Shown one piece after another: positions 1-11,331 of a stretch of 64,000 bases of DNA (its first letter is position 1; each line of letters begins with the position of its first letter). Position numbers and translations under genes: made by a program. The DNA lies in assembly GCA_002104905.1 (NCBI GenBank), contig MCFE01000192.1, positions 1-64,000 on the forward strand, given 5' to 3'. The notes under the pieces are model-generated. The model worked only from the letters and a program-made list of their open reading frames with translations. It ran no database searches and had not been told where the DNA came from. Source of the stretch: Basidiobolus meristosporus CBS 931.73. Taxonomy: Eukaryota > Basidiobolomycota > Basidiobolomycetes > Basidiobolales > Basidiobolaceae.

Positions 1-423
1 CGGAGACTATGATCCAAATGACTAAGTCAAGTAAATATTTGGGTGTCATCAAAAAAATTTTGACAGTATTCACTATTGCTAAACGGTACGGGGATAGCCC
101 GAGAGTAAAATACGGTGTTTGTATCTGGACTGCTTGTTAGAAATTCAAGTAAGCAGTATGAGGAGCAGGATAATGGAGTGACCGTTGAAGGACCATCAAC
201 ATCTTCTAGTTTGCTGCAACTATCCCACAAATAAAACGGCAAATGTGTTGTCAGAACAAGCAGTCTTATCTGTATCACATTATATGGCAAAGATATCAAC
301 AGAGATAGCCGATCCGTAGCCGGATGTATCGGTGAAAAGTGATCAGGTACAATGTTTCATCTAATGTTTCGAGATTTCTGAGTATATTTAACATGCGTAT
401 CACAATCAAGGCCCCTTGAATGA
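1..423. other. Left-edge intergenic sequence, trypsin promoter side
   Basis: No gene can be supported here. A 90-codon open stretch on the minus strand (27-299) opens with TTG rather than ATG, matches no family I know and has no convincing splice partner. The part next to position 424 must hold the trypsin promoter, but I see no clear TATA box. Confidence 0.5.
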
Positions 424-1447
424 ATGACAATCCTTACTGTTTGGACCTGTTTAGCATTCTCACTATGGCTATTTCTTGGATACCACATTTCACAGGTCAC
501 TAGTAAGCGTCAAGGAGAATACAAAATAATTGGTGGAAGTCTTGCTAGCAGAGAATTTACATTTCTGGCCCATTTGGTTATGGAAAGGCAAACTAGCTGC
601 GGTGGAGTTGTTATTGCTACCAAATGGATCATCACTGCTGCCCATTGCATCTACAAAGACACGGTGGGCTACGGAAAACTAGAAATGGTTCCACCCAATG
701 AAATGGCAGTCTCTTTAGGATCCTTGGGAATCAAAGGTGACATACAGGCAAACGTTCGCCAGATCTATCCACACCCAAAGTATGATCCCAAGAAATACAA
801 GGTACAAATCCATCTCTCTGGTTCTGCAGCTCTTGTCCATCCCTAATCCTTGCATTCAGAATGATATAGCCCTTCTTGAGCTTTCGGAAGACCTGATATT
901 TAGTCAAAACCTATCAAGAATTCCGATCGACTCTAGCAGGATTACCCCTAACCAATTGGTCATTGCCGCTGGATGGGGTCAAACAGAAAGTAAACACTTG
1001 TCACCTCAACTACTACAAGTTACTCTTCGTACTGCGCCAAACCAAATCTGTCGTCGAGACCGACCAGGTTTTCGATCCCATAATGGACCACAGATATGTA
1101 CTGGCGGAACACCGGGGAAAGATACTTGTCCTGGGGATTCTGGAGGCCCACTGTTAACAAAGGAGCGGGAATCTTCAATGAAGCTGTTAGGAGTAACGAG
1201 CTTCGGAACATTTACTTCAGCAACCGGGTTTCGTTGCGGCGATGATACCCTTGGTTATTTTACTCATGTAGCATATCACATGATGTTTATAAAGCAAGTG
1301 ACCAAGCTAAATGATTCTCAACTGCTAAGCGCATCCCCCTATGTCAATTTCCACTCCAACCTTGGGCTTCATGCGAGCATGAAAATACCAACCTCTTGCT
1401 ATTTGATCCTACTTGTGCTCGTCAGTGCCTATTTATTCCATATATAG
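424..1447 (+). CDS. Secreted trypsin-like serine protease (S1A), possibly membrane or GPI anchored
   Basis: Two exons, 424-801 and 860-1447, with a 58-nt GT-AG intron, give 321 residues. Residues 1-25 form a signal peptide. Activation would follow Lys34, giving the classic IIGG new N-terminus at 35. The catalytic triad is visible: His74 in TAAHC, Asp128 in NDIALL, directly after the splice junction, and Ser220 in GDSGGP. Asp214, six residues before Ser220, matches Asp189 of trypsin, so cleavage after Lys or Arg is expected. The protein continues past the protease domain into a linker and ends in a 17-residue hydrophobic stretch with no charged tail. That resembles a GPI signal and is unusual for a fungal secreted trypsin. 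Family and triad are seen directly; anchoring is inference. It stands alone, upstream of the Hsp70 array. Confidence 0.93.
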
Positions 1448-1680
1448 AAGTTCTGATAAGTGCAAGATGGCATTTCCGATGAACTAAGGGTGACGATGGT
1501 GTCCGCATCGAGATCAGGTACATCGCTGTGCTATGGGCAAATAATAAGTCGCCCCCAAGAATAATAAAGAATCATTGTTGACAAGATAAAATTTTCCTGG
1601 AGTTGATATAGATTGATTGGGTAGTAGAATTGCCAATCTACGAGGTGAGACATGATTGGCTAGAAATCCGTCCGATTTAT

Positions 1681-1715
1681 AGAATCTGCTGGAATCTGAG
1701 AGAAGAACCAGGAAA
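1681..1715 (+). promoter_or_regulatory. Step-type heat shock element, Hsp70 copy 1
   Basis: GAA triplets start at 1682, 1692, 1702 and 1712, exactly 10 bp apart and on one strand. This is the gapped (step) form of the HSF1 site. A TATA box (TATATAAG, 1739-1746) follows 24 bp later and the ATG is at 1819. Confidence 0.7.
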
Positions 1716-1738
1716 TTTGCCGAGACTGTATCAGTCAC

Positions 1739-1746
1739 TATATAAG
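1739..1746 (+). promoter_or_regulatory. TATA box, Hsp70 copy 1
   Basis: TATATAAG lies 80 bp before the start codon and just downstream of the phased GAA array. Confidence 0.65.
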
Positions 1747-1818
1747 CCCAATATACTTCTATACTGAAAATCATTCATCGTTTTTGTTGCAATCCCCTGT
1801 TTTTAATTCACATAAACA

Positions 1819-2979
1819 ATGTCTAAAGCTGTTGGTATCGATTTGGGAACTACCTACTCCTGCGTTGGTGTCTGGCAAAACGATCGTGTCGAGATCATTG
1901 CCAACGACCAGGGTAACAGAACCACTCCCTCTTATGTTGCCTTCACCGACTCTGAGCGTCTCATTGGTGATGCTGCCAAGAACCAAGTCGCCATGAACCC
2001 CACCAACAGTGTGTTCGATGCCAAGCGTCTCATTGGCCGTCGTTTCAACGACTCCGAGGTCCAGTCCGACATGAAGCACTGGCCTTTCAAGATTGTCGAG
2101 AAGGATTCCAAGCCCTTGATCCAAGTCGAGTACAAGGGTGAGACCAAGACCTTCACTCCCGAGGAAATCTCCTCCATGATCTTGTTGAAGATGAGAGAGA
2201 CCGCCGAGGCCTACCTCGGTGGTGAGGTCAAGAACGCCGTTGTCACCGTTCCTGCCTACTTCAACGACTCTCAGCGTCAAGCTACCAAGGATGCCGGAGC
2301 TATTGCTGGTATGAACGTTCTTCGTATCATCAACGAGCCTACTGCCGCCGCCATTGCCTACGGTCTTGACCAAAAGACCAGTGGCGAGAAGAATGTCCTC
2401 ATTTTCGATCTCGGAGGAGGTACCTTCGATGTCTCCCTCTTGACCATTGAGGATGGCATCTTCGAAGTCAAGGCCACTGCTGGTGATACTCACTTGGGTG
2501 GTGAAGATTTCGACAACCGCCTCGTCAGCCACTTTGTCCAAGAGTTCAAGCGCAAGAACAAGAAGGACTTGTCGAGCAACGCTCGTGCCCTTCGTCGTCT
2601 CAGAACCGCCTGTGAGCGTGCCAAGAGAACTCTGTCCTCTGCTGCTCAGACCTCGATTGAGATCGACTCCTTGTTCGAGGGTATCGACTTCTACACCTCC
2701 CTGACCCGTGCCAGATTCGAGGAGCTGTGCCAAGACTTGTTCCGCTCCACCATGGACCCTGTTGAGAAGGTTCTCCGTGACTCCAAGATCGACAAATCGA
2801 ACGTCCACGAGATTGTCCTTGTTGGAGGATCCACCCGTATCCCCAAGATTCAGAAGCTCGTCTCGGACTACTTCAACGGCAAGGAGCCCAACAAATCCAT
2901 CAACCCCGATGAGGCTGTTGCCTACGGAGCCGCTGTCCAGGCTGCCATCTTGTCTGGAGATACCTCTGAGAAGACTCAA

Positions 2980-3012
<33 letters not shown>

Positions 3013-3780
3013 TTGGGTATTGAGACCGCCGGAGGAGTGATGACTCCCTTGATCAAGAGAAACACCACTGTCCCCACCAAGAAGTCCGAGACCTTCTCCA
3101 CCTACGCCGACAACCAGCCCGGAGTGTTGATCCAGGTGTTTGAAGGTGAGCGTGCCCGTACCAAGGACAACAACATTCTCGGCAAGTTCGAGCTTACCGG
3201 CATTCCACCTGCTCCTCGTGGCGTTCCTCAAATCGAGGTCACCTTCGATGTCGATGCCAACGGTATCTTGAACGTGTCTGCTCTGGACAAGACCACTGGT
3301 CGCTCCAACAAGATCACCATCACCAACGACAAGGGCCGTCTCTCGAAGGAGGATATCGAGCGCATGGTGTCTGAGGCTGAGAAGTACAAGGCCGAGGATG
3401 AAGCTGCCGCCTCCCGTATTTCTGCCAAGAACGGACTCGAGTCCTATGCCTACTCTCTCCGCAACACCCTCCAAGACGAGAAGGTTGCCGGACAATTGGA
3501 GGCTGATGACAAGAAGAAGCTCGAGGAAGCCATCAACAGCACCATCAGCTGGTTGGATGACAGCCAAGAAGCCTCCAAGGAGGAATACGAGGACAAGCAA
3601 AAGGAGTTGGAAGGTGTTGCCAACCCCATCATGACCAAGATGTACCAAGCTGCTGGTGGGGCCCCAGGTGCTGCCCCTGGAGGATTCCCTGGAGCTGGTG
3701 CCGCTCCCGGCGCTGCCCCCGGTGGATTCCCTGGAGGTGCCGCTGACAACAGTGAGCCAAGCATTGAAGAGCTTGATTAG
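1819..3780 (+). CDS. HSP70: Cytosolic Hsp70 chaperone (Ssa type), copy 1
   Basis: Intronless, 653 residues. It is an ATP-driven chaperone that binds unfolded hydrophobic segments, working with J-proteins and nucleotide exchange factors in the cytosol and nucleus. Visible family marks: GIDLGTTYS near the N-terminus, [15 protein letters not shown] and DLGGGTFD in the ATPase domain (about 1-383), the interdomain linker DLLLLDV near residue 390, then the substrate-binding domain and lid. The C-terminus is a Gly/Pro-rich GGFPGA-type tail ending in EELD. Almost every cytosolic eukaryotic Hsp70 ends in EEVD, the dock for TPR co-chaperones. There is no signal or transit peptide and no HDEL, so ER and mitochondrial paralogs are excluded. 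Promoter: phased GAA array plus TATA. First of five near-identical copies. Confidence 0.98.
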
Positions 3781-4410
3781 ATTTTAAATTTGAATGATCG
3801 AAGCAAACAATCGTGTATTTTTAGAATTTACTCACTACACATTACCCAAGCACTATCCTATATCCATTATGTTTATATTTTCCTAATTCCAACTTGTTAA
3901 AAATACAGCATAATTTTATGGGACAATAAATTTGCCATTACCTATACATTTTTATTCGACCTTAAGTATCCTGATTTTGGCCATGACACTACTGAATCCT
4001 TACGAGCGTGTCCGATAATAAATATGTAGTCTTTGCATTGGTAATAAATTACGAAAAAGTGTCTCAGCCGGATGATGTTGATTCATATGCGATGGAAACA
4101 TTTACTGTTATGATTGATATTAATATTCCAGGAAATCTGGACGCAATTTATGTAGAATAATAGTCAGCTTTTCCAATAATGTGTAATAACTACGATATTT
4201 CAAATGGGGAGTATAATTAAAGCAATATTGAAAGTTTATTATCGGTATTCTCAAAGAAATAGTCACATTTGTTTACTCACAGTCACGTAAATCTCGCAAA
4301 ATGTAAAAAGAGCAGGTACAGCGGCATAAACCAAGCTAATTAACTAGTGATGTTGTAACAGCCCACGTCAGAGAATGCAAGATAGCGAATGATTGGACTG
4401 AGTGAGTTTG
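3781..4410. other. Intergenic, Hsp70 copies 1 to 2
   Basis: AT-rich spacer with the copy 1 3' end and no supportable gene. It does not resemble the other Hsp70 spacers, although the flanking genes are nearly identical. Confidence 0.6.
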
Positions 4411-4440
4411 AGAATGAATGCTCTAGAATTTTCTTGAGTA
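4411..4440 (+). promoter_or_regulatory. Heat shock element, Hsp70 copy 2
   Basis: GAA at 4416 and 4426, TTC at 4431 and a GAG at 4436. The 4426-4438 part is the alternating GAA-2-TTC-2-GA(G) form, and the GAA units keep the 10-bp phase. The TATA box is 32 bp downstream. Confidence 0.65.
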
Positions 4441-4469
4441 CGAAGCCATGTGAGAGCCTTCACGCTAAA

Positions 4470-4477
4470 TATAAATA
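4470..4477 (+). promoter_or_regulatory. TATA box, Hsp70 copy 2
   Basis: TATAAATA lies 90 bp before the ATG at 4560. Confidence 0.6.
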
Positions 4478-4559
4478 ATGTGTGCCCTTCACCTTGAAAT
4501 AATAATCTGTATATTTGTAAACTCTTTGACACCATAATTCTTCCCACCAAGAAAATATA

Positions 4560-4994
4560 ATGTCCAAAGCTGTAGGAATTGATTTAGGAACCACCTACTC
4601 CTGCGTTGGTGTCTGGCAAAACGATCGTGTCGAGATCATTGCCAACGACCAGGGTAACAGAACCACTCCCTCTTATGTTGCCTTCACCGATACTGAGCGT
4701 CTCATCGGTGACGCTGCCAAGAACCAAGTCGCCATGAACCCCACTAACAGCGTGTTCGATGCCAAGCGTCTCATTGGTCGTCGTTTCAACGACTCCGAGG
4801 TCCAGTCCGACATGAAGCACTGGCCTTTCAAGGTTATTGAGAAGGACTCCAAGCCCTTGATCCAAGTCGAGTACAAGGGTGAGACCAAGACCTTCACTCC
4901 CGAAGAAATCTCTTCCATGATCTTATTGAAGATGAGAGAAACCGCTGAGGCTTATCTTGGTAGTGATGTTAAGAATGCTGTAATTACCGTTCCT

Positions 4995-5032
<38 letters not shown>

Positions 5033-5720
5033 TGCAGGCTCTATTTCAGGATTAAATGTGCTTCGTATCATCAACGAGCCTACTGCCGCCGCCATTGCCT
5101 ACGGTCTTGACCAGAAGGCTAGTGGCGAGAAGAATGTCCTCATTTTCGATCTCGGAGGAGGTACCTTCGATGTCTCCCTCTTGACCATTGAGGATGGCAT
5201 CTTCGAAGTCAAGGCCACTGCTGGTGATACCCACTTGGGTGGTGAAGATTTCGACAACCGCCTCGTCAGCCACTTTGTCCAAGAGTTCAAGCGCAAGAAC
5301 AAGAAGGACTTGTCGAGCAACGCTCGTGCCCTTCGTCGTCTCAGAACTGCCTGTGAGCGTGCCAAGAGAACTCTGTCCTCTGCTGCTCAGACCTCGATTG
5401 AGATCGACTCCTTGTTCGAGGGTATTGACTTCTACACCTCCCTGACCCGTGCCAGATTCGAGGAGCTGTGCCAAGACTTGTTCCGCTCCACCATGGACCC
5501 TGTTGAGAAGGTTCTCCGTGACTCCAAGATCGACAAATCGAACGTCCACGAGATTGTCCTTGTTGGAGGATCCACCCGTATCCCCAAGATTCAGAAGCTC
5601 GTCTCGGACTACTTCAACGGCAAGGAGCCCAACAAATCCATCAACCCCGATGAGGCTGTTGCCTACGGAGCCGCTGTCCAGGCTGCCATCTTGTCTGGAG
5701 ATACCTCTGAGAAGACTCAA

Positions 5721-5753
<33 letters not shown>

Positions 5754-6524
5754 TTGGGTATTGAGACCGCCGGAGGAGTGATGACTCCCTTGATCAAGAG
5801 AAACACCACTGTCCCCACCAAGAAGTCCGAGACCTTCTCCACCTACGCCGACAACCAGCCCGGAGTGTTGATCCAGGTGTTTGAAGGTGAGCGTGCCCGT
5901 ACCAAGGACAACAACATTCTTGGCAAGTTTGAATTGTCTGGCATTCCACCTGCTCCTCGTGGCATTCCTCAAATCGAGGTCACCTTCGATGTCGATGCCA
6001 ACGGTATCTTGAACGTGTCTGCTCTGGACAAGACCACTGGTCGCTCCAACAAGATCACCATCACCAACGACAAGGGCCGTCTCTCGAAGGAGGATATCGA
6101 GCGCATGGTGTCTGAGGCTGAGAAGTACAAGGCCGAGGATGAAGCTGCCGCCTCCCGTATTTCTGCCAAGAACGGACTCGAGTCCTATGCCTACTCTCTC
6201 CGCAACACCCTTCAAGACGAGAAGGTTGCCGGACAATTGGAGGCTGATGACAAGAAGAAGCTCGAGGAAGCCATCAACAGCACCATCAGCTGGTTGGATG
6301 ACAGCCAAGAAGCCTCCAAGGAGGAATACGAGGACAAGCAAAAGGAGTTGGAAGGTGTTGCCAACCCCATCATGACCAAGATGTACCAAGCTGCTGGTGG
6401 GGCCCCAGGCGGTGCCCCTGGAGGGTTCCCTGGTGCTGGTGGTGCTCCTGGAGGATTTCCCGGATCTGATGGAGCTGCAGGAGGTGGTGACAATAGCGGG
6501 CCCACTGTTGAAGAGCTTGATTGA
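4560..6524 (+). CDS. HSP70: Cytosolic Hsp70 chaperone (Ssa type), copy 2 (most divergent)
   Basis: Intronless, 654 residues, same domain order as copy 1 and again ending in EELD. It is the most divergent copy, but the differences are patchy. About 4905-5070 carries AT-richer codons and substitutions (SDVKNAVI for [12 protein letters not shown] for AGMN). A second patch lies near 5920-5965 (LSG for LTG, GI for GV). The extreme C-terminus has its own arrangement of GGAPGG repeats. Between the patches the DNA is nearly identical to its sisters, which suggests gene conversion over an older, diverged copy. The promoter has a mixed GAA/TTC heat shock element and a TATA box. An AATAAA-like sequence lies near 6605. 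Confidence 0.98.
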
Positions 6525-7570
6525 ATTCTATCATAATTTTTTTCAGTGTATGTTGTATGTATTTTATTCAATTTTTCCTGCAAGATGTAAATTTTCAGAA
6601 TATACAATAAATTACAAGATTTATTGAACTCCAGCATATCTTTGGGTCTTTTTGTTGGTAAGGTATATATAAATGTGTGTGCTTGTAGCAATCAGCCTCA
6701 TGCGTATATGAAGTTAATTTTACTCTTCGGTCTGTTTGTGGGTAAACATGAATTCAAGCTGATAGTTCAGAACATAACAATTTTGTAACTTGATACTTAT
6801 ACGAATTATAACAATTATTTAATGGAGTTGGTTTTCATGAAAATATTAACATTTTCATCGTATCAGGCGAGCGTTTTCTATCGCGAGCCTGAATACTGAA
6901 TATACCAAGGAATCATGGTTATGCGTCAGTTTGCTAGCAGAGTGCAGTGTTGAATTCTCCATGTTCGATTCCTATGCATTAAAAAGTAGGATTTATGAAC
7001 AATGAGTTGGAAAACTGGGCGTATTGGCAATTATCATATAAATGTAAATCAACTTCGTTGATAACCCTTATTTGTCTCAGAGTATCGTCCTATAGAGTTG
7101 GGGCAAAACAACAATCATCCATTTGTTTAGAAAGCAGCTAATATCTGATAAAGCACGAGTGTAGTGTGTGGGCAGTTTCTTCTGACGCCTAACGAAAAAA
7201 ATGCTACCCACTCCGAGCTTGTGCATTCAGGTCCGATATATGCATTAGCCTCGTGTCTAAATGAAATATTATATCTGGCCAAATCAACTCACTTTGTCAC
7301 CGGCTATTCATTGGCGGTTAGCCAGAAGTTAGCACATAAGGTTTTTATACTAACGGTAAACAATATACATGATTTTTAAAAAAGTGGCTGTATATTAGTA
7401 GCACTTTAAGATACCGCTTTATATGCAAAAGCATCGATAAAAGTGAGGAATCGAAATGATTCGTTGATTGAGACCCATCCGTCCAAAACATTACTAATTA
7501 ATCCAGTCATCTAATCATCTCCTCTGATTGTTTGGGATAGAATACGGTGCGATATCGTAAGTGCCAGTTG
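6525..7570. other. Intergenic, Hsp70 copies 2 to 3
   Basis: About 1 kb of AT-rich spacer. A 71-codon reading at 7164-7379 starts with GTG and has no family features. I see no gene or RNA here. Confidence 0.6.
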
Positions 7571-7594
7571 GAAGGTTGAGGAATCATCTAGAAA
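7570..7594 (+). promoter_or_regulatory. Step-type heat shock element, Hsp70 copy 3
   Basis: GAA triplets at 7571, 7581 and 7591, exactly 10 bp apart, followed 21 bp later by TATAAAAG. Confidence 0.68.
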
Positions 7595-7614
7595 GAGTTA
7601 CGGGCTTTATGGGG

Positions 7615-7622
7615 ATATAAAA
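7615..7622 (+). promoter_or_regulatory. TATA box, Hsp70 copy 3
   Basis: TATAAAAG lies 110 bp before the ATG at 7725. Confidence 0.65.
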
Positions 7623-7724
7623 GTAGCGAGTTTGAAACCTATCACTTCACCCTAATTTTCTAAATTTCATTTTACGTCGTAGTCACCGAACGCTAAAATA
7701 CCCATTTAGTTAATTTACTATACT

Positions 7725-8735
7725 ATGTCCAAAGCCGTCGGAATTGATTTGGGTACCACCTACTCCTGCGTTGGTGTCTGGCAAAACGATCGTGTCGAGA
7801 TCATTGCCAACGACCAGGGTAACAGAACCACTCCCTCTTATGTTGCCTTCACCGACTCTGAGCGTCTCATTGGTGATGCTGCCAAGAACCAAGTCGCCAT
7901 GAACCCCACCAACAGCGTGTTCGATGCCAAGCGTCTCATTGGTCGTCGTTTCAACGACTCCGAGGTCCAGTCCGACATGAAGCACTGGCCTTTCAAGGTC
8001 GTCGAGAAGGACTCCAAGCCTTTGATCCAAGTCGAGTACAAGGGTGAGACCAAGACCTTCACTCCCGAGGAAATCTCCTCCATGATCTTGTTGAAGATGA
8101 GAGAGACCGCCGAGGCCTACCTCGGTGGTGAGGTCAAGAACGCCGTTGTCACCGTTCCTGCCTACTTCAACGACTCTCAGCGTCAAGCTACCAAGGATGC
8201 CGGAGCTATTGCTGGTATGAACGTTCTTCGTATCATCAACGAGCCTACTGCCGCCGCCATTGCCTACGGTCTTGACCAAAAGACCAGTGGCGAGAAGAAT
8301 GTCCTCATTTTCGATCTCGGAGGAGGTACCTTCGATGTCTCCCTCTTGACCATTGAGGACGGCATCTTCGAAGTCAAGGCCACTGCTGGTGATACTCACT
8401 TGGGTGGTGAAGATTTCGACAACCGCCTCGTCAGCCACTTTGTCCAAGAGTTCAAGCGCAAGAACAAGAAGGACTTGTCGAGCAACGCTCGTGCCCTTCG
8501 TCGTCTCAGAACCGCCTGTGAGCGTGCCAAGAGAACTCTGTCCTCTGCTGCTCAGACCTCGATTGAGATCGACTCCTTGTTCGAGGGTATCGACTTCTAC
8601 ACCTCCCTGACCCGTGCCAGATTCGAGGAGCTGTGCCAAGACTTGTTCCGCTCCACCATGGACCCTGTTGAGAAGGTTCTCCGTGACTCCAAGATCGACA
8701 AATCGAACGTCCACGAGATTGTCCTTGTTGGAGGA

Positions 8736-8770
<35 letters not shown>

Positions 8771-8885
8771 GGACTACTTCAACGGCAAGGAGCCCAACAA
8801 ATCCATCAACCCCGATGAGGCTGTTGCCTACGGAGCCGCTGTCCAGGCTGCTATCTTGTCTGGAGATACCTCTGAGAAGACTCAA

Positions 8886-8918
<33 letters not shown>

Positions 8919-9665
8919 TTGGGTATTGAGACCGCCGGAGGAGTGATGACTCCCTTGATCAAGAGAAACACCACTGTCCCCACCAAGAAGTCCGAGACCT
9001 TCTCCACCTACGCTGACAACCAGCCCGGAGTGTTGATCCAGGTGTTTGAAGGTGAGCGTGCCCGTACCAAGGACAACAACATTCTCGGCAAGTTCGAGCT
9101 TACCGGCATTCCACCTGCTCCTCGTGGCGTTCCTCAAATCGAGGTCACCTTCGACGTCGATGCCAACGGTATCTTGAACGTGTCTGCTCTGGACAAGACC
9201 ACTGGTCGCTCCAACAAGATCACCATCACCAACGACAAGGGCCGTCTCTCGAAGGAGGATATCGAGCGCATGGTGTCTGAGGCTGAGAAGTACAAGGCCG
9301 AGGATGAAGCTGCCGCCTCCCGTATTTCTGCCAAGAACGGACTCGAGTCCTATGCCTACTCTCTCCGCAACACCCTTCAAGACGAGAAGGTTGCCGGACA
9401 ATTGGAGGCTGATGACAAGAAGAAGCTCGAGGAAGCCATCAACAGCACCATCAGCTGGTTGGATGACAGCCAAGAAGCCTCCAAGGAGGAATACGAGGAC
9501 AAGCAAAAGGAGTTGGAAGGTGTTGCCAACCCCATCATGACCAAGATGTACCAAGCTGCTGGCGGTGCCCCAGGTGCTGCTCCAGGAGGATTCCCTGGCG
9601 GTGCCGCCCCTGGTGGATTCCCTGGTGCCGATAGCAGTGAGCCCACTGTCGAGGAGTTGGATTAA
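7725..9665 (+). CDS. HSP70: Cytosolic Hsp70 chaperone (Ssa type), copy 3
   Basis: Intronless, 646 residues. By my reading the protein is identical to copies 4 and 5, including the short GGFP tail and the EPTVEELD end, and it differs from copy 1 mainly in the tail. DNA differences from copy 4 inside the gene are scattered synonymous changes, yet the spacers share nothing obvious, so the coding region alone is being homogenised. The terminal Leu of EELD is coded by TTG here and by CTT in copies 1 and 2. The upstream phased GAA triplets and TATA point to heat induction by HSF1. Confidence 0.98.
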
Positions 9666-10128
9666 ACGCAACTTGCTGTTAACTTCTTTTTGTTGTAAAT
9701 AGTTAAAATAAACAGTAGTTTGTACCCTAAATTTTACCTTATTATGGTTATTAACGACTCTTTTTATATGTTATCTGATCTATAAAATTATGCGTATTGC
9801 CCAAGTTGAAAATTTGGGCAGCAAACCCATATCTCTGTTGTCGAATTAACAAGCTATTTAATAACTCAGTTATCAGCTCATTTTAACCAATAATTTCTCA
9901 TGGAATGGTTTATGCTTCCTGAATAAACTTTCCAATTAATGCAGTCCTGCTCGAGTAATTTTGAGTAACAGAATAGTAGTTAACACCGTTTGACTCCCAA
10001 CACTTGGTGGTAATCAAGATATGCCTTTACAAGTTGATACCCTGCGTCATAGTTTCGGATAAATATGGAATGATCGATATGAACTATCACTGAGTAAGAT
10101 CATGACGTTGATTGTGCTTGATTTGTCC
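9666..10128. other. Intergenic, Hsp70 copies 3 to 4
   Basis: AT-rich spacer with the copy 3 3' end and no supportable gene. Confidence 0.6.
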
Positions 10129-10153
10129 GGAAATCCCTGGAAGGTTCAAGAAT
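10129..10153 (+). promoter_or_regulatory. Perfect heat shock element, Hsp70 copy 4
   Basis: GAA at 10140, TTC at 10145 and GAA at 10150 form a textbook nGAAnnTTCnnGAAn site. Another GAA at 10130 keeps the 10-bp phase. This is the clearest HSF1 site in the window. TATATAAA lies at 10186-10193. Confidence 0.82.
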
Positions 10154-10185
10154 AATCAAATGGCGAAATCTGTGATCAGTAGAGG

Positions 10186-10193
10186 TATATAAA
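10186..10193 (+). promoter_or_regulatory. TATA box, Hsp70 copy 4
   Basis: TATATAAA lies 100 bp before the ATG at 10286. Confidence 0.65.
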
Positions 10194-10285
10194 CTGAGTT
10201 TCTTCACAACAGCTCCAACAGTTCATTTTGTATATTGCATTTCATCTACTTTTCTACACCTAGACTTTAGCATATACATTCCATA

Positions 10286-11296
10286 ATGTCCAAAGCTGTC
10301 GGAATTGACTTGGGAACCACCTACTCCTGCGTTGGTGTCTGGCAAAACGATCGTGTCGAGATCATTGCCAACGACCAGGGTAACAGAACCACCCCCTCTT
10401 ATGTTGCCTTCACCGACTCTGAGCGTCTCATCGGTGATGCTGCCAAGAACCAAGTCGCCATGAACCCCACAAACAGCGTGTTCGATGCCAAGCGTCTCAT
10501 TGGTCGTCGTTTCAACGACTCCGAGGTCCAGTCCGACATGAAGCACTGGCCTTTCAAGGTCGTCGAGAAGGACTCCAAGCCTTTGATCCAAGTCGAGTAC
10601 AAGGGTGAGACCAAGACCTTCACTCCCGAGGAAATCTCCTCCATGATCTTGTTGAAGATGAGAGAGACCGCCGAGGCCTACCTCGGTGGTGAGGTCAAGA
10701 ACGCCGTTGTCACCGTTCCTGCCTACTTCAACGACTCTCAGCGTCAAGCTACCAAGGATGCCGGAGCTATTGCTGGTATGAACGTTCTTCGTATCATCAA
10801 CGAGCCTACTGCCGCCGCCATTGCCTACGGTCTTGACCAAAAGACCAGTGGCGAGAAGAATGTCCTCATTTTCGATCTCGGAGGAGGTACCTTCGATGTC
10901 TCCCTCTTGACCATTGAGGACGGCATCTTCGAAGTCAAGGCCACTGCTGGTGATACCCACTTGGGTGGTGAAGATTTCGACAACCGCCTCGTCAGCCACT
11001 TTGTCCAAGAGTTCAAGCGCAAGAACAAGAAGGACTTGTCGAGCAACGCTCGTGCCCTTCGTCGTCTCAGAACCGCCTGTGAGCGTGCCAAGAGAACTCT
11101 GTCCTCTGCTGCTCAGACCTCGATTGAGATCGACTCCTTGTTCGAGGGTATCGACTTCTACACCTCCCTGACCCGTGCCAGATTCGAGGAACTGTGCCAA
11201 GACTTGTTCCGCTCCACCATGGACCCTGTTGAGAAGGTTCTTCGTGACTCCAAGATCGACAAATCGAACGTCCACGAGATTGTCCTTGTTGGAGGA

Positions 11297-11331
<35 letters not shown>

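Noticed and set aside
27-299. 90-codon reading at the left edge, minus strand
   Set aside because: Opens with TTG, no ATG, no family match, no splice partner visible within the window.
1771-3648. Very long antisense ORF (625 codons) opposite Hsp70 copy 1; similar ones opposite the other four copies
   Set aside because: Known artefact of the biased codon use of Hsp70: the opposite strand lacks stops. The translation is low-complexity and Leu/Gly/Val-rich and appears in every copy because the copies are identical.
6962-6980. GTTCGATTCC, similar to a tRNA T-loop
   Set aside because: Flanking bases do not form a T-stem and no acceptor or D-arm can be drawn.
7164-7379. 71-codon ORF between Hsp70 copies 2 and 3
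   Set aside because: GTG start, no family match, in AT-rich spacer.
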